NCBI GenBank assembly: GCA_947165255.1
Contig: CAMUZR010000002.1
Coordinates: 124,001-188,000 of the forward strand
Origin: an uncultured Bacteroidales bacterium
Lineage (GTDB): Bacteria > Bacteroidota > Bacteroidia > Bacteroidales > P3
Length of the DNA: 64,000 nt
Reading direction: 5' to 3'
Positions 52,014-60,750 of this stretch are shown here, piece after piece; the stretch's first letter is position 1, and every line of letters begins with the position of its first letter. Below the pieces are notes generated by a model. It was not told the DNA's origin. It did not search any database and was given only the letters and a program-made list of their open reading frames with translations. The position numbers and the translations under genes are program-made.

Positions 52014-53384
52014 TTAGTCCTCGGCATAATGCTGGAAGAATGCCACGGCAGTTTCAATGCCTTTGTAGAAGCGGTCGAGGCGGTAGTTTTCGTTGGGTGC
52101 GTGGATGTTGTCGGCACCAAGTCCAAAACCCAGTAGTATGCTCTTCAGCCCCAGCTCTTGCTCAAAGTCGCTCACGATGCTGATGGAGCAGCCGCTGTGG
52201 GCGGGGATAGGCTGTATGCCGTAAGTGTCCTGCATGGCTTTCTCGGCGGCTTTGTATTCGGGCAGGTCGATAGGGCAGATGTAGGGCATGCCTTTCTCGT
52301 AGAAGGTGAATTCTATCTTTACACTTTCGGGGCAGATGCTGCGGAAATAGTTTTCGACCAGCCGAGCAATGCGTTTGGGGTCTTGGCTGGCCACTAGGCG
52401 GAACGACAGCTTGGCCCATGCCACGGAGGGAATGATGGTTTTGAAGCCTTCGCCACTATAACCTCCCTGAATACCGCAGACGTCGAAGGTGGGACGGATG
52501 CCGATGCGTTCGAGGGTGGTGTAACCCTCCTCGCCGTGAAGCACTTCCACGCCTACGCTTTTCTTGTAGGCTTCGTCGCTGTAGGGTGCCCTGTTGATGA
52601 GTTCGCGCTCTTCGGGGCTGCATGTCAGCACGTCGTCGTAGAAGCCTGGGATGGTGATGTGTCCCCGCTTGTCCAGCACGGTGCCTATCATCTCGCTGAG
52701 TACGTTGATGGGGTTGGAAACTGTGCCACCGAAGTCGCCGCTGTGCAGGTCGTGGTCGGGGCCGGTCAGACGCATTTCGAATTTCACCAGTCCACGCAGG
52801 CCGGTAGTGATGCTGGGCACTTCGGCGCTTACCATGTCGGTGTCGCTCACTAGGATGACGTCGGCTTTTACCTTTTGCTTGTGGGCAGGTTCTTGTATCC
52901 ATTCTTTCAGGGCAGGCGATCCGATTTCCTCTTCGCCCTCTAGTAGGAACTTAACATTGCAAGGCAGTTTGTCCAGTGACACCATAGTTTCGAAGGCTTT
53001 GGCCTGCATGAAACTCTGCCCCTTGTCGTCGTCGGCTCCGCGGGCCCATATTTTGCCATCTTTGATAACGGGTTCGAAGGGCTCCGTCTCCCACAGCTCC
53101 AGCGGTGTGACGGGCATTACGTCGTAGTGTCCATATACCAGTACCGTCTTCTTGGCTGGGTCTATTATCTTTTCGCCGTACACTAGTGGGTTGCCCGTGG
53201 TGGCGATGATTTCGGCGTGGTCTGCGCCTGCCTCTTTCAGCAGCTGGCACCAGCGTTCGGCACAGCGTTGCATATCGCCCTTGTGCTCGCTCTCAGAGCT
53301 GATAGAGGGTATACGGATTAGTGAGAACAACTCTTCGACAAAACGGTCTTTGTGTTGTTCGATATATTCTTTAACTGAATTCAT
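52014..53384 (-). CDS. M20 family dipeptidase (copy 1)
   Basis: 456 residues. Metal-site motifs VYGHYDVMP, ARGADDDKGQ, EGEEEIGSPA, VSDTDMVSAE and FGLGADNIHAPNE match copy 2. Between the copies most differences lie in the dimerisation part. A tandem duplication is the simplest origin. Copy 1 is the promoter-proximal member; the start region near 53384 shows no clear -7 box. Confidence 0.9.
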   Translation of the reverse strand: MNSVKEYIEQHKDRFVEELFSLIRIPSISSESEHKGDMQRCAERWCQLLKEAGADHAEIIATTGNPLVYGEKIIDPAKKTVLVYGHYDVMPVTPLELWETEPFEPVIKDGKIWARGADDDKGQSFMQAKAFETMVSLDKLPCNVKFLLEGEEEIGSPALKEWIQEPAHKQKVKADVILVSDTDMVSAEVPSITTGLRGLVKFEMRLTGPDHDLHSGDFGGTVSNPINVLSEMIGTVLDKRGHITIPGFYDDVLTCSPEERELINRAPYSDEAYKKSVGVEVLHGEEGYTTLERIGIRPTFDVCGIQGGYSGEGFKTIIPSVAWAKLSFRLVASQDPKRIARLVENYFRSICPESVKIEFTFYEKGMPYICPIDLPEYKAAEKAMQDTYGIQPIPAHSGCSISIVSDFEQELGLKSILLGFGLGADNIHAPNENYRLDRFYKGIETAVAFFQHYAED

Positions 53385-53417
53385 ATAACTGTAAATTATA
53401 GTATCATTTAATGTTAT

Positions 53418-53738
53418 TTATCGGATGGTCACTGCCGTGCCAGTTGCCGTCACCATCAGCATTCCGTTGTTTGTGCCCATCACCTCACTGTCCACATGCA
53501 CTCCCACCACGGCGTTGGCACCCATTCGCATGGCCCGCTGCTCCATCTCGTTCATCGCTTTGGTGCGGGCAGCGCCCAGCTCTTCTTCGTATGAGCCCGA
53601 ACGGCCACCTACAATATTGCGGATTCCTGCAAAGAAATCCTTAACAAAATTCACACCCGTAATCACTTCGCCAAAAACAATACCGTGGTATTCCACAATT
53701 TGGCGGCCTTCGATGGCCTGAGTAGTCGTGATAATCAT
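53418..53738 (-). CDS. YbjQ/UPF0145 family protein
   Basis: 106 residues. A pentameric heavy-metal-binding-type fold: [20 protein letters not shown] opens the domain, [20 protein letters not shown] follows, and [19 protein letters not shown] closes it. Function unknown despite wide conservation. It precedes the M20 pair on the same strand by 33 bp. Confidence 0.88.
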   Translation of the reverse strand: MIITTTQAIEGRQIVEYHGIVFGEVITGVNFVKDFFAGIRNIVGGRSGSYEEELGAARTKAMNEMEQRAMRMGANAVVGVHVDSEVMGTNNGMLMVTATGTAVTIR

Positions 53739-53912
53739 AATTACAATACTATTATGTTTAGGTTAAATAAACGCTTTTTGGCATCATTTTTATTAATTAT
53801 TATAACGTATATTTAACAGTTTATAGTATGTGGGAGAGGAAAAAAATGTTTTCTTCGGCACGGCAATGGTAGAGTTAAGTCTTCTGTCCATAGTGCTATG
53901 GTGGAAAATAAG

Positions 53913-53944
53913 ATAGGGCCGCCCATCTACTTGGGCAGCCCTAT
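53913..53944 (-). terminator. Terminator of the VanX-like gene
   Basis: ATAGGGC and GCCCA on the left pair with TGGGC and GCCCTAT on the right, with a bulge, followed on the minus strand by TTATTTT. It lies 26 bp past the stop at 53970. Confidence 0.7.
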
Positions 53945-53969
53945 GTTAACCTATTTGGAATTAGTGGGA

Positions 53970-54722
53970 TTAATATCTTTTCACAGGGAATGTGAAATAA
54001 GTGTCAGGGTAAGGCTCGGCAGCCAGGGTGAAGTGCCACCACTCTTCGGGCAGGGGCTTGAATCCGTGGCGGATCATTGCTGTGCGCAGAATCATTCGGT
54101 TTTGGAACTGGGTGGCGGTGATGGTGTCGTTGGGGCGATACTCCATCGTCTCAGGGTTGCCTCCACAGTCGGGGTGACTCTCGGGACCGAACCAGTCAAA
54201 AACGCCGCCCATGTCCACCTCCTTGCCAGTGGCCATGTCTACTATGGTCAGGTCTACCGTCGAGCCGCGGGAGTGGCCGCTTTTGGCGGCAATATAGCCT
54301 TGGTCGAAGAGGACCGCCTTGTCCACATTGGGATAGAAATAGGGCTTCATGGCGGTGTCGTTCAGGTCCTCTGCCCAGCGTTTAAAGTGGTCCACGGCCA
54401 TCTGTGGGCGGTAGGCATCGTATATCTTCAGGCGGTAGCCCTGCTGCTTTAGGTCGTTGCTAACGGCACGCAGGCTGTCGGCGGCCTGTCTGGTCATGAG
54501 GGCGATAGGCTCCAGATAGCCGTCCACACGGGTTCCTACGAAATTGTAGGTGCTGTAGTAGCGGATTTCCAAAATTGCATCTGGCACTGCGTCGGTGATG
54601 ACGGTGAAAAGGGTGGCATCTTCCTCAATCGGCACTACCTGGTCGGTCTTCTTACACGAAGAGACCACAGAGGAACACATCAATAGGATGACAGCTAACT
54701 TCCATAATTTTAGACTATTCAT
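53970..54722 (-). CDS. VanX-like D-Ala-D-Ala dipeptidase (peptidase M15D), lipoprotein
   Basis: 250 residues from MNSLKLWKLAVILLMCSS; an upstream in-frame ATG would add 19 residues before the lipoprotein signal. The lipobox is VSSC. The M15D zinc and catalytic motifs are SGHSRGSTVDLTI (H, D) and PEEWWHFTL (E, H). The enzyme hydrolyses D-Ala-D-Ala; in Bacteroidetes it is usually a peptidoglycan-recycling enzyme and not a vancomycin resistance gene, since no vanHA genes are nearby. Confidence 0.88.
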   Translation of the reverse strand: MNSLKLWKLAVILLMCSSVVSSCKKTDQVVPIEEDATLFTVITDAVPDAILEIRYYSTYNFVGTRVDGYLEPIALMTRQAADSLRAVSNDLKQQGYRLKIYDAYRPQMAVDHFKRWAEDLNDTAMKPYFYPNVDKAVLFDQGYIAAKSGHSRGSTVDLTIVDMATGKEVDMGGVFDWFGPESHPDCGGNPETMEYRPNDTITATQFQNRMILRTAMIRHGFKPLPEEWWHFTLAAEPYPDTYFTFPVKRY

Positions 54723-54749
54723 AAGCAATATTATTTTGGGTTGATTATG

Positions 54750-54757
54750 CAAAGGTA
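54750..54757 (-). promoter_or_regulatory. -7 box of the VanX-like gene
   Basis: TACCTTTG on the minus strand, 28 bp before the chosen ATG at 54722. It overlaps the longer frame's start region, supporting the shorter protein. Confidence 0.6.
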
Positions 54758-54981
54758 CGTTTTTATTGTGAAATGGCAAAAAATAATCCGCAGGGTTATA
54801 CCCGTCTTTTTAAGGGAAAAAAGTTATTGTTTCTTTTTCATAAGTCAAATTCATTCGCTATATCGCCTACTAACTCATAGAGAATGCAGAGGAGGTCGCG
54901 AATAGGGTGGGTCTAAAAACAGCGCTTTCGACCTGCCGTTGTGGAAGTGGGATTTGCGGTAGGGGAGAAGGCCAATCAACG

Positions 54982-55149
54982 CTAGTTCTTTTCTTTACCA
55001 CAGAGGCCGTGGAGGGCGCAACAACAGCAGCTGCCGTCGCATTTCTCAGGCTCTTTCTTGGCCTTGCGCCCTCGGCGAATCATCCAGCAGAGCACTCCGC
55101 CCCACAGGGCCAAGACCAGGAAAAGTATTATGTACGATGCTAAATTCAT
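54982..55149 (-). CDS. FeoB-associated Cys-rich membrane protein
   Basis: 55 residues from MNLASYIILFLVLALWGGVL. One membrane helix, a basic cytoplasmic stretch (RRGRKAKKEPEK) and a Cys-rich tail (CDGSCCCCALHGLCGKEKN) with six cysteines. The family lies immediately after feoB in many Bacteroidetes and Firmicutes and is thought to help or sense iron via a Fe-S or metal site. It starts 53 bp after the feoAB stop. Confidence 0.85.
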   Translation of the reverse strand: MNLASYIILFLVLALWGGVLCWMIRRGRKAKKEPEKCDGSCCCCALHGLCGKEKN

Positions 55150-55202
55150 GCCATAGCAGTTATTTGTTTGGGCAGAAGCTACCCCCCCCTCAAGCCTTTT
55201 TA

Positions 55203-57596
55203 CTATATGAAAAGCGATGCAATCAGATAGGCCACAAAACTCACTACCCAAGCCACTACACACTGGAACACTACCATGAACAGCGCCATGCGGATACCCT
55301 GTTCGCGTTTGACGGTGGCAATGGCGGCCACGCAGGGGGTGTAGAGTAGACAAAAGACTACTAGCGGGATGGCGGTGAGGCTGATGACAACGCTCACTGC
55401 GTCAAGCACTTCGAGAGTCATGACCACACTTTCCTTAGCCATAAAGCCGCTCACAAGGGCGGTGACTACCTGCCAGTTGTCCAGTCCCATAGGACGGAAA
55501 AGCGGCGCAATCAAGCCGGCAATAGAGGCCAACATGCTGCCCACGCCGTTCTCGACAACACTAAAATGGAAGTCAAATTTTTGCAAGAACCATATCACAA
55601 TGGTAGCCAGAAAGATGATAGTGAAGGCTCGCTGCAGGAAGTCCTTGGTCTTGTCCCACAGCAAATGCCCCACATTCTTAGCCCCCGGTAGGCGGTAGTT
55701 GGGCAGCTCCATAACAAAAGGAGCCGTTTCGCTCTTGGTGCCGATGTGCTTGAATATGAGTGCCACGATGATGCCGATGAGTATGCCTAACAGATACATG
55801 CCTAAGGTTATCATCCAGCTGTGTTCAGGAAAGAAATTGGTGGCGAAGAAGCCGTAAATGGGAATCTTGGCCGAACAGCTCATGAAGGGGATGAGCAGCA
55901 CGGTCAGCTTGCGGTCGCGGCGCGACGAGAGGGTGCGCGACGACATGATGGCCGGTACCGAGCAGCCGAAACCCACCAACAGCGGAACTATGCTGCGTCC
56001 CGAAAGGCCTAAACGTCGTAATAATTTGTCAGTCACGAAGGCAACACGCGCCATATAGCCGCTGTCTTCCAGCAGGCTGAGGAAGAAGAACAGGAGTATG
56101 ATGATGGGCACAAAGCTGGCCACGGCGCCCACGCCGCTGATGACGCCGTCCACCACCAGCGACTGCACCACCTCGGACACGCCCCAATGCGTCATGGCCT
56201 CTGTACTGACCACCCCTAGCCACTCGAAGAACATCTCTAGCAGTCCTTGGAGTGGGCTTCCCAATAGTTCAATAGAGAGGTAGATAACGGCGGCCATCAC
56301 TACTATGAATATGGGCAGGGCTGTCCACTTGCCGGTAAGAACGCGGTCTATGCGGCGGCTACGCAGGTATTCCTTGCTTTCGCGAGGTTTCACCACCGTC
56401 TGGCGGCAAAGCCGGCGGATGAAACTGAAGCGCATATCGGCAATGGCGGCGGCACGGTCGAGGCCGCGGCTTTGCTCCATTTCCTGTACTATGCCTTCAA
56501 TGGCATCCAACTCTTTCTTGTCCAGTTTCAGCGTTTCCAACACTTTCTGGTCGCCCTCCACTACTTTGGTGGCGGCAAAGCGTAGCGGAATATTGGAGGC
56601 CGCGGCGTGGTCCTCAATCAGATGCATGATGCTGTGCAGGCAACGGTGCACGGCACCGCCGTGGTCATCCTTGTCGCAGAAGTCCTGTCGCAGGGGCCGT
56701 TCCTGATATTTGGCCACGTGAAGGGCGTGGTCCACCAGCTCGTCGATGCCCTCGTTCTTGGCGGCCGAGATGGGCAGCACCGGTATGCCCAGTATGCGCT
56801 CCATCTCGTTGACGCGCACGGTGCCCCCGTTGTTGCGCATCTCGTCCATCATGTTCAGTGCCAGTACCATGGGGGTGTCCAGCTCCATAAGCTGCATGGT
56901 TAGATAAAGGTTGCGCTCGATGTTGCCCGCGTCCACGATGTTGATGATTGCCTTGGGCTTTTGCTCCAGGATAAACTGCCGGCTGACAATCTCCTCGTCA
57001 GTATAGGTAGAGAGGCTGTATATGCCGGGAAGGTCGGTGACAGAGGTGTCGTCATGGCCGATGATGACACCATCCTTGCGGTCCACCGTCACCCCGGGAA
57101 AGTTACCCACATGTTGGCGCGAGCCAGTCAGCTGATTGAAAAGGGTGGTCTTGCCGCAGTTTTGCTGTCCGGCAAGGGCAAATGTGAGTTTTGTGCCTTC
57201 GGGCAGAGCCTTGGCCTGATGCTCGCGGCGCACCTTCGATGAGCGCTTCAGGTCGTCGTCCTCGCCAATGCCGGGGTGGGCGTTGTGGTCAGGCAGGCTT
57301 TCTATATAGGGAATGTTGCGTTCCTTGCGGGTGGCGTCGCTGGTGTGCCATGTGTCGGAATCGTCTTTGTCGGAGGTTTCGACAATGTCAATCAGGTCGG
57401 CGTCGGCCTTGCGCAGTGCCAGGGCATAGCCGTGGACCTGCAGTTCCAGCGGGTCGCCCATAGGGGCCACCTTCACCAGTCTTACCACCACGCCCGGAAT
57501 CACGCCCATGTCCAGTATATGCTGTCGGTTGGCGCCCTTGCCGCCTACCGCCGTCACCCTTGCCGAAGCGCCTATTTGTAGTTCTTTCAGTGTCAT
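55203..57596 (-). CDS. feoAB: FeoA-FeoB fusion, ferrous iron transporter
   Basis: 797 residues from MTLKELQIGASARVTAVGG; a further upstream start would precede the promoter. Residues 1-75 are an SH3-like FeoA domain. A linker of about 55 residues follows. The G domain has G1 GQQNCGKT (143-150), VTVDRKDG, DLPGIYSL and NMMDE. The C-terminal part is a polytopic membrane domain with paired Nramp-like Gate motifs (FVPIIILLFFFLSLLEDSGY, VLLIPFMSCSAKIPIY). It imports Fe2+ with GTP hydrolysis. FeoA-FeoB fusions are typical of Bacteroidetes. Confidence 0.95.
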   Translation of the reverse strand: MTLKELQIGASARVTAVGGKGANRQHILDMGVIPGVVVRLVKVAPMGDPLELQVHGYALALRKADADLIDIVETSDKDDSDTWHTSDATRKERNIPYIESLPDHNAHPGIGEDDDLKRSSKVRREHQAKALPEGTKLTFALAGQQNCGKTTLFNQLTGSRQHVGNFPGVTVDRKDGVIIGHDDTSVTDLPGIYSLSTYTDEEIVSRQFILEQKPKAIINIVDAGNIERNLYLTMQLMELDTPMVLALNMMDEMRNNGGTVRVNEMERILGIPVLPISAAKNEGIDELVDHALHVAKYQERPLRQDFCDKDDHGGAVHRCLHSIMHLIEDHAAASNIPLRFAATKVVEGDQKVLETLKLDKKELDAIEGIVQEMEQSRGLDRAAAIADMRFSFIRRLCRQTVVKPRESKEYLRSRRIDRVLTGKWTALPIFIVVMAAVIYLSIELLGSPLQGLLEMFFEWLGVVSTEAMTHWGVSEVVQSLVVDGVISGVGAVASFVPIIILLFFFLSLLEDSGYMARVAFVTDKLLRRLGLSGRSIVPLLVGFGCSVPAIMSSRTLSSRRDRKLTVLLIPFMSCSAKIPIYGFFATNFFPEHSWMITLGMYLLGILIGIIVALIFKHIGTKSETAPFVMELPNYRLPGAKNVGHLLWDKTKDFLQRAFTIIFLATIVIWFLQKFDFHFSVVENGVGSMLASIAGLIAPLFRPMGLDNWQVVTALVSGFMAKESVVMTLEVLDAVSVVISLTAIPLVVFCLLYTPCVAAIATVKREQGIRMALFMVVFQCVVAWVVSFVAYLIASLFI

Positions 57597-57670
57597 ATCA
57601 TCAGTATTGTTATTATATATAGTTGTGTTATAGTGTGTTGAATAAGCGTCTCTTTGCTCGTTCAATGGTG

Positions 57671-57678
57671 CAAAATTA
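57671..57678 (-). promoter_or_regulatory. -7 box of feoAB
   Basis: TAATTTTG on the minus strand, 75 bp before the chosen feoAB start. Confidence 0.65.
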
Positions 57679-57893
57679 CACTTTTCCCACCGATCTGTCT
57701 ATCATTATTACTAGTGATTTTGCACCCGCCTCTACCCTGAAGCAATGATTTTCTCCCATTGAAGCCCAGCAGGATTAAACCGCAGAGTATTCTGCCAAAT
57801 ACAAAAAAACTCAGTGAGCGGTATCATAAAATGTCTTTTCCCACGTTATTAAAAAATAGTTTCTTTTTGCAGTTCCACCACGCAATTTGAATT

Positions 57894-58331
57894 ATGAAAA
57901 GTATTGAACTACTGCAAGGCGATTTTGCCTCACGACTAAAGCTTCAACTGGCACCGGAAATCCGTGCTGGCTTCCCCAGTCCTGCTGAAGAGTATCTACA
58001 TGAGAGTCTGGACTTTAATCGCGACTTAGTGAAGCATCCCGAAGCCACATTCTATGGCCGAGTAAAGGGCGACTCAATGATTGGAGCGGGCATCAACGAC
58101 GGCGACATTGCTGTCATCGACCGCTCGCGAGAGCCCCACGACGGCAGCATAGTGGTTGCCTATATCAACAACGAGTTCACCATCAAGTATCTCGACCTCT
58201 CCCACAAAGATGAAGGCTACATCGAGCTACGACCTGCCAACCAGGCCTACAGCCCCATACGCATCAATCCCGAAGACGACTTCGAGGTGTGGGGTGTGGT
58301 AGTCTTCACCATCCGTAATCTCGAACCCTAA
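57894..58331 (+). CDS. umuD: UmuD-like translesion polymerase accessory protein
   Basis: 145 residues. A self-cleaving S24 domain: cleavage site at A25-G26 (RAGFPSPAEEY), nucleophile S61 (KGDSMIGAGI) and general base K98 (EFTIKYLDL). Cleaved UmuD' joins UmuC to form DNA polymerase V after DNA damage. In this operon umuC lies two genes downstream. The region 57597-57893 upstream has no gene. No LexA-type SOS box of the E. coli kind is expected in Bacteroidetes and none was seen. Confidence 0.92.
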   Translation: MKSIELLQGDFASRLKLQLAPEIRAGFPSPAEEYLHESLDFNRDLVKHPEATFYGRVKGDSMIGAGINDGDIAVIDRSREPHDGSIVVAYINNEFTIKYLDLSHKDEGYIELRPANQAYSPIRINPEDDFEVWGVVVFTIRNLEP

Positions 58332-58343
58332 AAAGTATTACTC

Positions 58344-59420
58344 ATGCATAACAATTTTTTTAAAGTATCATTTTTCTTAATCACACTCATCATGTCCACC
58401 ACACTTTCCGCCCAACAACTCACCGACCGCCAGAAAGCCTTGGCCGTCTGCGCCAGCCTCGAAGCCCTGGGCGACCTCACCCGCCTGCAACCCGCAATCA
58501 TCGATGCACTCGACCGCGGCGTGACCGTCAACGAACTGAAGGAAGCCTTCTCTCAGCTCTATGCCTACACAGGTTTCCCTCGTTCGCTCAACGCCCTTGG
58601 GGTGCTGCAAAAGGTCCTGTCCAGCCCTAACGCTAAATGGCAGGAGGGCAAACCCTGGATCCGCCCTGCCCTCTGGAACGATGCCCGCGAAGCCCTCGCC
58701 TTTGGCACCGAAATGCAGACACGACTCAGCGGGCAGCCTTTCGACTATGAGTTTTGCCCACAAAACAATTATTACCTCAAATCGCACCTCTTTGGCGACA
58801 TCTTTGCCGGCGACCAACTCTCGCCCGCCGACCGCGAGTTAGTCACCGTGGCAGCTCTGGCAAGCCTCAAGGGCGTCGAGCCGCAACTGGCCGCCCACCA
58901 GCGTGGTGCCGTCAATATGGGCAATAGTCCAGAGGCGGTGGATGAACTCATGCAGTACCTACGTCAGCAAGGTCTCTCGCAGGTGGATTGTGCCGCCGAT
59001 GCAAAGGCTGGCAGCTGGCCTCAAGGGAATCCCAACGACGGATATGCACAATACTTTATCGGCAACAGCTACCTGGCACCGCTCACTCCTGCCAATTTGT
59101 CAGCGGGCGACGGAGGAGTTTTGCCCCTCATCAACGTCACCTTTGAGCCCGGCTGCCGCAACAACTGGCACATTCACCACGACGCCCATCAAATACTCAT
59201 TTGCGTCAGCGGCCGTGGATGGTATCAAGAGTGGGGCAAAGAACCCATAGCGCTGCTGCCCGGCATGGTCATCGACATCCCAGCCGAAGTGAAGCACTGG
59301 CACGGCGCCCAGCAGGACAGCTGGTTCCAGCACCTCACTGCCCATGTTACCACCGGTCCCAACCCCACCAACGAATGGCTCGAAGCCGTTGACCAACAAA
59401 CCTATACGAAACTAAAATAA
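58344..59420 (+). CDS. Carboxymuconolactone decarboxylase-like/cupin fusion protein, exported
   Basis: 358 residues. The start at 58344 gives a signal peptide (MHNNFFKVSFFLITLIMSTT). Residues 30-235 contain two CMD/AhpD-like segments (VTVNELKEAFSQLYAYTGFP and DRELVTVAALASLKGVEPQL); no CxxC peroxidase motif is evident. Residues 255-345 are a cupin (VTFEPGCRNNWHIHHDAHQI, LLPGMVIDIPAEVKHWHGAQ). The substrate is unknown. Unusually, it stands between umuD and umuC. Confidence 0.85.
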   Translation: MHNNFFKVSFFLITLIMSTTLSAQQLTDRQKALAVCASLEALGDLTRLQPAIIDALDRGVTVNELKEAFSQLYAYTGFPRSLNALGVLQKVLSSPNAKWQEGKPWIRPALWNDAREALAFGTEMQTRLSGQPFDYEFCPQNNYYLKSHLFGDIFAGDQLSPADRELVTVAALASLKGVEPQLAAHQRGAVNMGNSPEAVDELMQYLRQQGLSQVDCAADAKAGSWPQGNPNDGYAQYFIGNSYLAPLTPANLSAGDGGVLPLINVTFEPGCRNNWHIHHDAHQILICVSGRGWYQEWGKEPIALLPGMVIDIPAEVKHWHGAQQDSWFQHLTAHVTTGPNPTNEWLEAVDQQTYTKLK

Positions 59421-59442
59421 AGTCCACTTCACCTCCAGAACC

Positions 59443-60738
59443 ATGTACGCCATCGTAGATTGCGACAACTGCTACGTATCCTGCGAGCGGGTCTTCCGTC
59501 CCGACCTCAACGGCAAACCCGTCGTGGTTCTCAGCAACAACGATGGCTGTGTGGTGGCGCGCTCCAACGAGGCAAAGCAACTAGGCATCAAGGCGGGCAC
59601 CCCCTTCTTCCAGTTGAGCCGCCTTTTCCCAAACCAGAAGATAGCCGTCTTCTCCAGCAACTACGAACTCTACGGCGACCTCACGGGGCGCGTCATGACC
59701 ATTCTCTCGCACGAAGCCCCTGAATATTTCCGCTACTCTATAGACGAGGCCTTCCTTATGCTGCACGGCATGGATTCCGTCGACCTGAAAGCATGGGGCG
59801 AGCGGCTTCATCAGCGCATTCGCCGCGACGTCGGCCTGCCCGTCAGCCTAGGCATCGCCCCCAACAAGACCCTTGCCAAAATGGCCTCCCACTTTGCCAA
59901 GCACTACCAAGGCTTCCGCCACTGCTGTCTTATCGATACCGATGCCAAGCGCCGCAAAGCCCTCGCCCTCTACGATATCGGCGAAGTCTGGGGCATTGGC
60001 CGCCGCTATGCCGACCGCCTGCGGCGCATGGGCATTACCACTGCCGGCGCCTTTGCCGACATGAGTGCCGAAGCCGTCAACGCTGCCTTCGGCAACATAG
60101 TCATCATGCGCACTTGGCGTGAATTGAACGGCCACGACTGTGTGCCCAACGAAACCATGGCCATGAAGAAAAGCATCTGCGTCAGCCGCAGCTTCGATGG
60201 CATGATCTCCGACTTCGACCTCTTGCGCACACACATCTCCAACTACGCGGCCCGTTGTGCCGAAAAACTCCGCCGCCAGCACACCGTCGCCTCCGTCGTA
60301 TCCGTCTTCATGTCCACAAACCCCTTCCGCGAGGACCTTCCTCAGTGTAGCAACTATGGCGAGCACCGTTTCCTAACGCCCACCGCAAACTCCGTCGACA
60401 TAGTCAAGGCCGCCACCCAATGCGCCCGCCAAATCTTCCGCCCCGGTTTCTGCTACAAGCGCGCCGGAGTCATTGTCATGAGCATCGACTCCTGTGCCGG
60501 CATCCAAACGAACTTTCTCGACTACGACGCCGAGCGGTTTCAAAAGATGCGCAAATTAGACGAAGTGGTGGACCGCATCAACAAAGTGTCCGGCACCGAA
60601 ACCGTCATCCTAGGTTCACAACAATACCCCAGAAAGGACAGGAATGGCAAATCGCCTAAGTTCGAAGACGCCATGAAACGCGACTTCCGCAGCCCTTACT
60701 ACACCACCCGTTGGTCCGACATCATCACCCTCAAATAG
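59443..60738 (+). CDS. umuC: UmuC, DNA polymerase V catalytic subunit
   Basis: 431 residues. Y-family polymerase: IVDCDNCYVSCERVFRPDL with the catalytic Asp and the Cys/Ser pair typical of UmuC, VVLSNNDGCVVARSNEAKQL, and RYSIDEAFLML with the DE pair. The little-finger domain is FGNIVIMRTWRELNGHDCVP onward, and the C-terminal GSQQYPRKDRNGKSPKFEDA ends the protein. It starts 22 bp after the cupin gene. Together with UmuD it makes an error-prone polymerase. Confidence 0.95.
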   Translation: MYAIVDCDNCYVSCERVFRPDLNGKPVVVLSNNDGCVVARSNEAKQLGIKAGTPFFQLSRLFPNQKIAVFSSNYELYGDLTGRVMTILSHEAPEYFRYSIDEAFLMLHGMDSVDLKAWGERLHQRIRRDVGLPVSLGIAPNKTLAKMASHFAKHYQGFRHCCLIDTDAKRRKALALYDIGEVWGIGRRYADRLRRMGITTAGAFADMSAEAVNAAFGNIVIMRTWRELNGHDCVPNETMAMKKSICVSRSFDGMISDFDLLRTHISNYAARCAEKLRRQHTVASVVSVFMSTNPFREDLPQCSNYGEHRFLTPTANSVDIVKAATQCARQIFRPGFCYKRAGVIVMSIDSCAGIQTNFLDYDAERFQKMRKLDEVVDRINKVSGTETVILGSQQYPRKDRNGKSPKFEDAMKRDFRSPYYTTRWSDIITLK

Positions 60739-60750
60739 AATCCTACAGAC

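Noticed and set aside
53970..54722. Vancomycin resistance via vanX
   Set aside because: Lone VanX-like dipeptidases without vanH/vanA are common in Gram-negative bacteria and serve peptidoglycan recycling; no resistance cluster is present.
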